A stretch of DNA of 33,021 nucleotides from Micromonospora sp. MP36 (GTDB lineage Bacteria > Actinomycetota > Actinomycetes > Mycobacteriales > Micromonosporaceae): the NCBI RefSeq assembly GCF_008119785.1, contig NZ_VSFA01000079.1:1-33021 (forward strand), in the 5' to 3' direction. Under the pieces are notes generated by a model, which worked only from the letters and a program-made list of their open reading frames with translations, was not told where the DNA came from and did not search any database. The number at the start of each line of letters is the position of its first letter. Positions within the stretch are counted from its first letter, which is position 1. This document shows, in pieces, positions 24,126 to 31,134 of this stretch. The translations under genes were made by a program, and so were the position numbers.

Positions 24126-24653
24126 GTGCGGGTGCTCGGCGTCGACCCGGGGCTGACCCGGTGCGGGGTCGGCGTGGTCGAGGGCGTGCCGGGGCGGCCC
24201 TGCACGCTGGTCGCCTACTACGTCGTCTACACCGATCCCGCCGACGAGTTGCCGCTGCGCCTGCTGCACCTGGACCGCTCGCTCACCGACCTGATCGCCG
24301 AGCACCGGCCGGACGCGGTCGCCGTGGAGCGGGTGTTCAGCCAGCACAACGTCCGCACCGTGATGGGCACGGCCCAGGCCAGCGGGATCGCGGTGCTCGC
24401 CGGGGCGCGCGTCGGGCTGCCCGTGCAGACCTACACCCCGAGCGAGGTCAAGGCGGCGGTGACCGGCTCCGGTCAGGCCGACAAGGCGCAGATGACCGCG
24501 ATGGTCACCCGGCTGCTGCGGCTGCCCGAGCCGCCCCGGCCCGCCGACGCCGCCGACGCCCTGGCCCTGGCCATCTGCCACGTCTGGCGCGGTGGCACCC
24601 GATCCAAGCTGGCCGCCGCTGCCGAGCGGGCACGACGAGGAGGAGCTCGATGA
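24126..24653 (+). CDS. ruvC: Holliday-junction resolvase RuvC
   Basis: Endonuclease of 175 residues that cuts Holliday junctions after RuvAB branch migration. Catalytic acids are visible: D7 in VLGVDPGLTRCG, E68 in AVERVFSQHN, and the Asp pair in ADAADALALAICH. GTG 24126 is chosen for the strong GGAGGAG site upstream and because D7 then falls at the normal position. The stop overlaps the ruvA start. Confidence 0.96.
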   Translation: MRVLGVDPGLTRCGVGVVEGVPGRPCTLVAYYVVYTDPADELPLRLLHLDRSLTDLIAEHRPDAVAVERVFSQHNVRTVMGTAQASGIAVLAGARVGLPVQTYTPSEVKAAVTGSGQADKAQMTAMVTRLLRLPEPPRPADAADALALAICHVWRGGTRSKLAAAAERARRGGAR

Positions 24654-25252
24654 TCGCTAGCGTGCGCGGCACGGTGACCGCGACCGGTCCGGACCACGCC
24701 GTGGTGGAGGTGGGCGGCATCGGCCTGGCGGTGCAGTGCGCCCCCGGCACCCTCGCCGAGCTGCGGATCGGCCAGCCGGCCCGGCTCGCCACCAGCCTGG
24801 TCGTCCGGGAGGACTCGCTCACCCTCTACGGCTTCGCGGATGACGACGCCAAGCAGCTCTTCGAACTGCTCCAGACCGCCAGCGGAGTGGGCCCCCGGCT
24901 GGCCCAGGCGGTGCTCGCCGTGCACACCCCGGACGCGGTCCGCAAGGCCATCGCCAACGCTGACACCGCCGCGCTGACCCGGGTGCCCGGCATCGGCAAG
25001 AAGGGCGCCGAGCGGCTCGTCCTCGAACTGCGCGACCGGATCGGCCCGGTGCCGATCGGCCCGGACGGCGCGGCCGGGGTGACCGCGGGCCCCTGGCCGG
25101 AGCAGGTGCGCCAGGCCCTGGTCGGGCTCGGCTGGACGGCCGCCCAGGCCGAGCAGGCCGTCGCCGCGGTCGCCGAGACCGTCGACGGGGAGACCCCGCC
25201 GGTGCCGGTCCTGCTCAAGCAGGCCATCCGCCTCCTGGGTCGCACCCGATGA
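24650..25252 (+). CDS. ruvA: Holliday-junction branch-migration protein RuvA
   Basis: Junction-binding subunit of 200 residues that loads RuvB. It has an N-terminal OB-fold (1-62, MIASVRGTVTATGPDHAVVEVGG), two helix-hairpin-helix motifs (about 70-130, TASGVGPRLAQAVLAV and RVPGIGKKGAERLVLEL), and a C-terminal RuvB-contact domain (about 150-200). ATG overlaps the ruvC stop; GAGGAGGAG is the ribosome-binding site. Confidence 0.96.
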   Translation: MIASVRGTVTATGPDHAVVEVGGIGLAVQCAPGTLAELRIGQPARLATSLVVREDSLTLYGFADDDAKQLFELLQTASGVGPRLAQAVLAVHTPDAVRKAIANADTAALTRVPGIGKKGAERLVLELRDRIGPVPIGPDGAAGVTAGPWPEQVRQALVGLGWTAAQAEQAVAAVAETVDGETPPVPVLLKQAIRLLGRTR

Positions 25253-25361
25253 CGAGCGCGAGGACGCGCGTTCCGGGGCGGCTCGCGTGGGATGCGGCCG
25301 AGCCGAAATGCGCGCTTGAGTCAGGGTTGCGAGCCCCGCAGTCACGAATGAAGATCAACTC

Positions 25362-26426
25362 ATGACGGGGGAGAACCTGGTCTCGGCGTACGTCAGCGAC
25401 GCGGAACGGGACGCGGAGGCCAGCGTCCGGCCGAAGCGGCTGGAGGAGTTCATCGCCCAGCACCGGGTCCGCGACCAGCTCGACCTGCTGCTCAAGGGCG
25501 CGATGCGGCGGGGCTCCCCGCCCGACCACATCCTCCTGTCGGGGCCGCCTGGCCTCGGGAAAACGACGTTGGCCAATATCGTGGCGGCCGAGCTGGGCTC
25601 GGGGATCCGGGTGACCAGCGGGCCGGCCATCGAGCGCTCCGGCGACCTGGCCGCCATCCTGACCAGCCTCGCCGAGGGCGACGTGCTGTTCATCGACGAG
25701 ATCCACCGGATCGCCAAGCCGGCCGAGGAACTGCTCTACAGCGCGATGGAGGACTTCCGGGTCGACGTGGTGGTCGGCAAGGGCCCCGGCGCGACCGCCA
25801 TTCCGCTCGACGTGGAGCCGTTCACGCTGGTCGGCGCGACCACCCGCTCCGGCCTGCTCACCGGGCCGATGCGGGACCGGTTCGGCTTCGTCGCCCACCT
25901 CGACTTCTACGCCCCGGCCGACCTGGAGGCGCTGCTGCGCCGCTCGGCGCGGATCCTCGGCGTGCCCATCACCGACGAGGGCGCGATCGAGATCGCCGGC
26001 CGGTCGCGGGGGACGCCCCGGATCGCCAACCGGCTGCTGCGCCGGGTCCGCGACTTCGCCGAGGTCCGGGCCGACGGCGTGGTCAACCGGGAGACCGCCC
26101 AGGCCGCCCTCACCGTGTACGACGTCGACGCGCTCGGGCTGGACCGGCTGGACCGGGCGGTGCTCACCGCGTTGGTCGACTCGTTCCGGGGCGGCCCGGT
26201 GGGGCTCTCCACCCTCGCCGTGGCGGTGGGCGAGCAGCCGGACACGGTCGAGGAGGTGTGCGAGCCGTTCCTGGTGCGGGCCGGGCTGCTGGCGCGCACG
26301 CCCCGGGGGCGGGTCGCGACCGAGGCTGCCTGGCACCATCTGGGGCGTACGCCGCCGAATGGTACATTTGGCACCGAGACGCGGCCCGCGCCCGATCTGT
26401 TCTCCGTGCAGACCGATCAGCCGTGA
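25362..26426 (+). CDS. ruvB: Holliday-junction helicase RuvB
   Basis: AAA+ motor of 354 residues driving branch migration. Walker A is GPPGLGKTT (61-69), Walker B LFIDEIHRI with D112/E113, sensor 1 VGATTRSGLL, then the arginine finger region and the winged-helix tail ending near GRVATEAAWHHLG. It is separated from ruvA by 109 bp with no clear terminator. The ribosome-binding site is weak. Confidence 0.96.
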   Translation: MTGENLVSAYVSDAERDAEASVRPKRLEEFIAQHRVRDQLDLLLKGAMRRGSPPDHILLSGPPGLGKTTLANIVAAELGSGIRVTSGPAIERSGDLAAILTSLAEGDVLFIDEIHRIAKPAEELLYSAMEDFRVDVVVGKGPGATAIPLDVEPFTLVGATTRSGLLTGPMRDRFGFVAHLDFYAPADLEALLRRSARILGVPITDEGAIEIAGRSRGTPRIANRLLRRVRDFAEVRADGVVNRETAQAALTVYDVDALGLDRLDRAVLTALVDSFRGGPVGLSTLAVAVGEQPDTVEEVCEPFLVRAGLLARTPRGRVATEAAWHHLGRTPPNGTFGTETRPAPDLFSVQTDQP

Positions 26427-26449
26427 TCCGAACGTGATCTGTGCCGCAT

Positions 26450-26479
26450 TCGGTCTTCTCAGGCGCAGGGACTAGACTT
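26450..26479 (+). promoter_or_regulatory. Putative promoter of the yajC-secDF unit
   Basis: TTCGGT (26450-26455), 18-bp spacer, TAGACT (26474-26479), about 85 bp before yajC. The -10 is good and the -35 weak. Confidence 0.4.
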
Positions 26480-26563
26480 CGCGCGGTCTACAGGACGTGA
26501 GAATCCGCCTCCGCTCCGGCACCCCTCGTGCTGGTGGGGAGGCCAATGGGAAGGTCGACAACC

Positions 26564-26911
26564 GTGCTTTACGCAGCAGCGAGTGGCGGGGGAGCCGGCG
26601 GTCTGATGCCGATCCTCATGATCGCTCTGCTCTTCGGCGTCATGTACTTCATGATGATCCGCCCCCAGCAGAAGCGCCGCCGCGAGGCTGAGCAGATGCA
26701 GTCCGCGCTGGCCCCGGGCGACGAGGTCGTCACCATCGGCGGGCTCCACGGCACGGTAACCGCCGTGGAGGACGAGACGGTCCTGCTGGAGGTCGCCCCG
26801 GGCGTGGAGACCCGGTACGCGCGCCCGGCCGTCGCCCGCGTGATCAAGCAGGCCGAGCGCCCCGAGACGATCGAGCCGGTAACCGAGGACGCCGAGCCCG
26901 TCAAGGAGTGA
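26564..26911 (+). CDS. yajC: Preprotein translocase subunit YajC
   Basis: Small membrane protein of 115 residues that joins SecDF at the Sec translocon. One membrane helix (about 14-33, LMPILMIALLFGVMYFMMIRP) is followed by QQKRRREAEQMQSALAPGDEVVTIGGLHGTV, the family signature, and an acidic tail. The GTG at 26564 is preferred because GGGAAGG lies 9 bases upstream and it gives the normal short N-terminus. An ATG at 26546 would add six residues and sits too close to its purine tract. Confidence 0.9.
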   Translation: MLYAAASGGGAGGLMPILMIALLFGVMYFMMIRPQQKRRREAEQMQSALAPGDEVVTIGGLHGTVTAVEDETVLLEVAPGVETRYARPAVARVIKQAERPETIEPVTEDAEPVKE

Positions 26912-26962
26912 CCGTGGGCCCCGGACGGGGCAGCGGATTCAGCCGCACAAGTGGATAGTTGG

Positions 26963-27036
26963 GTCGGCGCCCGGCGCCGACACGCATGGGAATCCCGAGG
27001 GACGCGGCCGCGTCGTACCGGGGGAGGCGTGTCGGC
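26963..27036 (+). promoter_or_regulatory. Structured secD leader with alternative pairings
   Basis: One segment around 26973-26985 can pair two ways. Upstream it forms the perfect palindrome GTCGGCGCC/GGCGCCGAC (26963-26971/26973-26981). Downstream GCCGACACGC (26976-26985) pairs with GCGTGTCGGC (27027-27036) and encloses the 14-bp palindrome at 27001-27014 and a small GGG/CCC hairpin. Such a switch resembles a riboswitch or attenuator. The same DNA also contains GGAAT-N18-GTC (26989-27014), so an ECF promoter is an alternative reading. Confidence 0.4.
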
Positions 27037-27060
27037 CGGTGGCGTCGACCCGCCAGAGCC

Positions 27061-27109
27061 GTCGGGCGGACACCCCCGGCCCGACTTTCGTCGCCGCTGC
27101 CCAGCGGCG
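27061..27109 (+). promoter_or_regulatory. Two hairpins just before the secD ribosome-binding site
   Basis: GTCGGGC with GCCCGAC (27061-27067/27079-27085), then CGCCGCTG with CAGCGGCG (27092-27099/27102-27109). The second ends 26 bp before the secD GTG and could affect initiation. Confidence 0.4.
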
Positions 27110-27135
27110 CGACCGTACAGGGAGACAGGACAGCC

Positions 27136-29064
27136 GTGGCACCACCTCAGGGACAGATGCGCCCCGGACGGCAGCTTGCCGTGCTCGGGCTCGTCTTCGT
27201 CGTCCTCTATCTTTTGGTGTTCTTCTCGGGCGGCGCCAGCGGTGGCTGGAAGGACCGGCTGGAGCCTCGGCTCGGCCTGGACCTGATCGGCGGCACCCGG
27301 CTGACGCTGGAGGCCACCAACAGCGTGGACGGCAAGCCCCCGACGGCCGCCAACCTCGAGGAGGCGCGCCAGATCATCGAGAACCGGGTCAACGCGTACG
27401 GCGTGGCCGAGGCCGAGGTGGTCACCGAGGGCAACCGCAACATCGTCATCTCCCTGCCCGGCCAGAACCGGGACCTGACCGACGTCGGCAGCGCCGCCGA
27501 GCTGCGCTTCCGCAAGGTCCTCAAGGCCACCGACGGCAGCGGCGCCACCGTCGCCCCGGCCCCGAGCGCCAGCGCCACCCCGGCTCCGTCGGGTAGCGCC
27601 ACCCCGGCGCCATCCGGCAGCGCGACGCCGGCGCCGTCCGGCAGCGCCGCGCCGCAGGCCACCGCCTCGCCGAGCGCGGGCGGTCAGGGCGGCATGGCCC
27701 CGGCGCCGAGCGCCAGCGCCGCCGCGCCGACCCCGTCGGCGTCGCCGAGCGCCGCCGCACCGTCCCCGAGCGCGAGCGCGAGCGCCGCCCCGGTGCCGCA
27801 GGGCATCGAGGAGCAGCGCAAGGCCGTCGAGCAGAAGGTCGGCGCCGCCGCCTGGGGCGCCGCCACCGGCCTGAAGGCCCCGGCCGACGTCAGCGCCGAC
27901 CCCTCGCTGGCCGAGAAGCTCAAGCCGTTCGGCACCCTCTCCCCGCAGGAGATCGCGGTGCTGCCGGTCGAGATGCAGTACAACGTCCCGACCATCACCT
28001 GCGCCCAGCTCGACAAGCGGCCGCCGGCGTCGATCAAGGACGAGAACCAGCAGGCGGTCGCCTGTGAGTCCGGCGCCAAGTACCTGCTGGACAAGGCGAA
28101 GGTGGTCGGCCGCGACGTCAAGAACGCCTCGGCTCAGCTCGACCAGACCAGCGCCTGGGTGGTGAGCCTGCAGTTCACCGGCAAGGGCCAGGAGAAGTGG
28201 ACCGCGCTGACCCGCGAGTCGTTCAACAACGAGGGCCAGGCCTGCGACCAGACCGCGCTCGGCCAGGACGGCAAGTGCCGGGTCGCCGTGGTGCTGGACA
28301 ACGAGATCATCTCGTCCCCGGAGATCCAGGGCGTGCTGACCGGTGACTCCCAGATCACCGGCAGCTTCGACAGCAAGACCGCCAACCAGCTGGCCAGCCA
28401 GCTGCGCTACGGCGCGCTGCCGGTGACCTTCAACCAGGCTGAGCAGCAGAACGTCACCGCGACGCTGGGCGACAGCCACCTCAAGGCGGGGCTGCTCGCG
28501 GCCGGCATCGGCATGCTGCTGGTCATCATCTACTCGTTCTTCTACTACCGGCTGCTCGGCTCGGTCATCTTCCTGAGCCTGGTGCTCTCCGCGCTGCTGG
28601 TCTTCGGCGCGCTGGTGGTGCTCGGCCGGTCGATCGGTTTCACCCTCACCCTCGCCGGCATCGCCGGCATGATCGTCTCGCTCGGTGTGGCGGCGGACTC
28701 GTTCGTCATCTACTTCGAGCGGCTCAAGGACGAGATCCGGGAGGGGCGCAGCCCACGCAGCGCGGTGCCGCGGGCGTGGGTCCGGGCCCGCCGGACGATC
28801 ATCTCGGCGAACGCGATCACCCTGATGTCCGCCGTGGTGCTCTACCTCGTCTCGGTCGGCGCGGTGAAGGGCTTCGCCTTCGCGCTCGGCCTGGCGACCG
28901 TCCTCGACCTGGTGGTCGTCTTCCTCTTCCGGCACCCGATCATGACGATGTTCGCCCGGACCCGGGCGTTCCTGTCCCCGCGGGTCAGCGGTCTCGGCCG
29001 GGCCCTGCCGGCCCGATCGGCCGAGCAGGCCACCGTTCGCAACCCGCGCGTCAAGGAGGCCTGA
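27136..29064 (+). CDS. secD: Protein translocase subunit SecD
   Basis: RND-type membrane protein of 642 residues that, with SecF, uses the proton gradient to aid late steps of export. TM1 is at about 13-33 and is followed by the D1 motif GLDLIGGTRL. The large extracytoplasmic domain includes NRVNAYGVAEAEV and SSPEIQGVLTGDSQITGSF. The C-terminal half holds five further helices with GMIVSLGVAADSFVIYFERLKDEIREG. Longer than many SecD proteins because of a Pro/Ala/Ser/Gly-rich insert (about 137-222) inside the first extracytoplasmic domain. The start is the GTG at 27136, with AGGGAGACAGGA upstream; in-frame GTG/ATG codons further up run through the structured leader. Confidence 0.95.
   Translation: MAPPQGQMRPGRQLAVLGLVFVVLYLLVFFSGGASGGWKDRLEPRLGLDLIGGTRLTLEATNSVDGKPPTAANLEEARQIIENRVNAYGVAEAEVVTEGNRNIVISLPGQNRDLTDVGSAAELRFRKVLKATDGSGATVAPAPSASATPAPSGSATPAPSGSATPAPSGSAAPQATASPSAGGQGGMAPAPSASAAAPTPSASPSAAAPSPSASASAAPVPQGIEEQRKAVEQKVGAAAWGAATGLKAPADVSADPSLAEKLKPFGTLSPQEIAVLPVEMQYNVPTITCAQLDKRPPASIKDENQQAVACESGAKYLLDKAKVVGRDVKNASAQLDQTSAWVVSLQFTGKGQEKWTALTRESFNNEGQACDQTALGQDGKCRVAVVLDNEIISSPEIQGVLTGDSQITGSFDSKTANQLASQLRYGALPVTFNQAEQQNVTATLGDSHLKAGLLAAGIGMLLVIIYSFFYYRLLGSVIFLSLVLSALLVFGALVVLGRSIGFTLTLAGIAGMIVSLGVAADSFVIYFERLKDEIREGRSPRSAVPRAWVRARRTIISANAITLMSAVVLYLVSVGAVKGFAFALGLATVLDLVVVFLFRHPIMTMFARTRAFLSPRVSGLGRALPARSAEQATVRNPRVKEA
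27574..27645 (+). repeat. Three 24-bp tandem repeats within secD
   Basis: Three consecutive copies of the 8-residue unit ATPAPSGS (residues 147-154, 155-162 and 163-170). They form the core of a longer low-complexity linker. Copies differ only at synonymous positions, suggesting recent slippage expansion in a tolerant spacer. Confidence 0.85.
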
Positions 29065-29065
29065 G

Positions 29066-30253
29066 ATGGCTAAGACTGGTCTGGCGTCCCGGCTCTACCG
29101 GGGCGAGGCCGATCTCAACATCGTCGGCCGGCGCAAGCTGTGGTTCGGCGTCGCCGGAGTGCTGGTGCTGGTCGCCGTGCTCAGCTTCGCGATCCAGGGC
29201 TTCCGCCTCGGCATCGAGTTCGCCGGTGGCAACTCCTTCCAGGTGCCGGCCAGCGTCGGCACCCTGGACCAGGCCGAGGCGAAGGTCAACGCCGCCCTGC
29301 TCGCCAAGGGTGGCGGCGTCGAGGTGGTCACCGCGCAGAAGGTCGGCAGCACCAGCGGCGAGTACTACGAGCTGCGCACGGCGCAGCTCAGCGCCGAGCA
29401 GGCCAACGCGGTCAAGACCGAGATGGCCCAGGAGTTCGGCATCAACGCCGACCAGATCAGCGGCAGCCAGGTCTCCGAGGCCTGGGGCAGCCAGGTCACC
29501 TCTCGCGCGCTGCTCGGTCTGCTGATCTTCATCGCGGTGGTGGCGGTCTACCTGATCCTCCGCTTCGAGTGGCGGATGGCGGTCGCGGCGATCGCCTCGC
29601 TGCTGACCAACCTGGTCCTCACCGCCGGCATCTACTCGATGGTCGGCTTCGAGGTCACCCCGTCGACGATCATCGGTTTCCTCACCATCCTGGGCTTCGC
29701 GCTCTACGACGTGGTGGTGGTCTTCGACAAGGTCCAGGAGAACACCCGGGGCATCACCGCGAACAACAACATGACCTACGGCGAGGCGGCCAACCTGGCG
29801 CTCAACCAGAGCCTCATGCGGTCGCTGAACACCTCGGTGGTCGCCCTGCTGCCGGTCGGTGGTCTGCTGTTCATCGGGGCGGGCCTGCTCGGCGCCGGCA
29901 CGCTCAAGGACCTGGGCCTGGTGCTCTTCGTCGGTATGGCGGTGGCGTTCCTGACCTCGATCCTGCTGGCCACCCCGCTGCTGGTGCTGATGAAGAACCA
30001 GGACCCGCGGATCAGCGCGCACAACAAGCGGGTGCTGGCCCGGCGTGGCGCGATCGCCCGGGGCGAGGTCGCCCCGAAGGGCACGCCGCGGGCCGCCGTG
30101 GCCACCGACGACGCCATCGACCCGGAGGCGGCGGCCCTCGCCGGGGCCGCGCCGAAGGTGGGCGCCCGGCCAGCCGGCAAGCGTCCCGCCGGCACCCGGG
30201 GCGGTCGCCCCGGCGGCGGAGGCAACCGGCCGGGCGGCGCCAAGCGCCGCTGA
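29066..30253 (+). CDS. secF: Protein translocase subunit SecF
   Basis: Partner of SecD, 395 residues, six predicted membrane helices. TM1 is at about 27-46. The extracytoplasmic domain starts with LGIEFAGGNSF, in which the family Asp of GxDFxGG is Glu. The helical core includes LLTNLVLTAGIYSMVGFEVTPSTIIGFLTILGFALYDVVVVFDKVQEN and the loop NQSLMRSLNTSVVALLPV. The C-terminal 80 residues are a basic Gly/Arg/Pro tail (GTRGGRPGGGGNRPGGAKRR). ATG 29066 follows the secD stop by one base, with GGAGG overlapping the secD end. Confidence 0.95.
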   Translation: MAKTGLASRLYRGEADLNIVGRRKLWFGVAGVLVLVAVLSFAIQGFRLGIEFAGGNSFQVPASVGTLDQAEAKVNAALLAKGGGVEVVTAQKVGSTSGEYYELRTAQLSAEQANAVKTEMAQEFGINADQISGSQVSEAWGSQVTSRALLGLLIFIAVVAVYLILRFEWRMAVAAIASLLTNLVLTAGIYSMVGFEVTPSTIIGFLTILGFALYDVVVVFDKVQENTRGITANNNMTYGEAANLALNQSLMRSLNTSVVALLPVGGLLFIGAGLLGAGTLKDLGLVLFVGMAVAFLTSILLATPLLVLMKNQDPRISAHNKRVLARRGAIARGEVAPKGTPRAAVATDDAIDPEAAALAGAAPKVGARPAGKRPAGTRGGRPGGGGNRPGGAKRR

Positions 30254-30302
30254 CCGGGGGCGACCTCCGACCTGCCCGGGGACACCCGGTAGGAACCGAC
30301 CG

Positions 30303-30346
30303 GACGGCGTCCGTCATGTTGTGCGAGCGGCATGACGGACGCCGTC
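30303..30346 (+). terminator. Terminator between secF and apt
   Basis: A perfect 16-bp inverted repeat: GACGGCGTCCGTCATG (30303-30318) and its complement (30331-30346), 12-base loop. It lies 50 bp after secF and 28 bp before apt, so apt is likely transcribed separately or by read-through. Confidence 0.8.
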
Positions 30347-30374
30347 GTCGTTACGAAGGGACACGGGACGTATC

Positions 30375-30941
30375 GTGACGGAGACCCACACCACCGGGGT
30401 ACGGGGAGACAGCGGCCTGGAGGTCGCCCAGCTGGTCGCCAGCCGGGTGCTGGACGTGCCGGACTTCCCCCAGCCCGGGGTCATGTTCAAGGACCTGATG
30501 CCGCTCTTCGCCGACGGTGCCGTCTTCCGCGAGGTGACCGACGGGATCATCGCGTACCACGGGCGGGACTCGTTCGACGCGGTGGCCGGCATCGAGGCGC
30601 GGGGGTTCGTGATCGCCGCCGCCATCGCGTACGCCTCCGGGGTCGGCGTGGTGCCGGTGCGCAAGGCCGGCAAGCTGCCCCGCGCGACGCACTCCGCCTC
30701 GTACGCGCTGGAGTACGGCGAGGCGACCCTGGAGGTGCACCAGGACGCCTTCACCGCCGGCCACCGGGTCCTGGTGGTGGACGACGTGCTCGCCACCGGC
30801 GGCACCGCCGAGGCCACCCTCGACCTGGTGGAGCGGGCCGGCGGCACGGTCGCCGGCTTCACCGTGCTGCTGGAGTTGGGCTTCCTCAAGGGCCGGGAGC
30901 GGCTCGCCCCGCGTCCGGTCCATGCCCTGCTGACCGTTTGA
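30375..30941 (+). CDS. apt: Adenine phosphoribosyltransferase
   Basis: Purine-salvage enzyme of 188 residues making AMP from adenine and PRPP. The PRPP-binding motif is VLVVDDVLATGGTA with D136/D137. Other family sequences are DFPQPGVMFKDLMPLFAD near the N-terminus, GIEARGFVIAAAIAY, and VPVRKAGKLPRATHSASYALEYG. The GTG at 30375 gives a short N-terminal extension; purines GGGACG lie upstream. Placement between secF and rel is the common actinobacterial order. Confidence 0.94.
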   Translation: MTETHTTGVRGDSGLEVAQLVASRVLDVPDFPQPGVMFKDLMPLFADGAVFREVTDGIIAYHGRDSFDAVAGIEARGFVIAAAIAYASGVGVVPVRKAGKLPRATHSASYALEYGEATLEVHQDAFTAGHRVLVVDDVLATGGTAEATLDLVERAGGTVAGFTVLLELGFLKGRERLAPRPVHALLTV

Positions 30942-30955
30942 CCCCATGAGCCGGT

Positions 30956-30977
30956 CGGACCGCCCCCGTGCGGTCCG
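30956..30977 (+). terminator. Terminator after apt
   Basis: Perfect 8-bp stem CGGACCGC (30956-30963) with GCGGTCCG (30970-30977), 6-base loop, 15 bp after the apt stop. Confidence 0.7.
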
Positions 30978-31010
30978 TCCGGCGGAGGGGCGACGGCCCC
31001 TGCGTACGGG

Positions 31011-31107
31011 TAGCATTGCCCTTTGCCGACCGGGCGGGGTGGCAGGTCGGCGCGGAACAACACCGGCCCCCGGGCCGGTTGCACAGTACGTCGGCCGGAC
31101 GGCCGAC
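31011..31107 (+). promoter_or_regulatory. rel promoter and hairpin-containing leader
   Basis: TAGCAT at 31011-31016 is a likely -10. Downstream the leader carries two perfect hairpins: ACCGGCCC/GGGCCGGT (31062-31069/31072-31079) and GTCGGCC/GGCCGAC (31090-31096/31101-31107), the last ending 27 bp before the start. A GGAAC-N19-GTT arrangement (31054-31080) resembles an ECF promoter with spacing one base longer than the SigR consensus. Confidence 0.4.
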
Positions 31108-31134
31108 GCATCCCGGCGAGCGGTGAGGAGGCCG

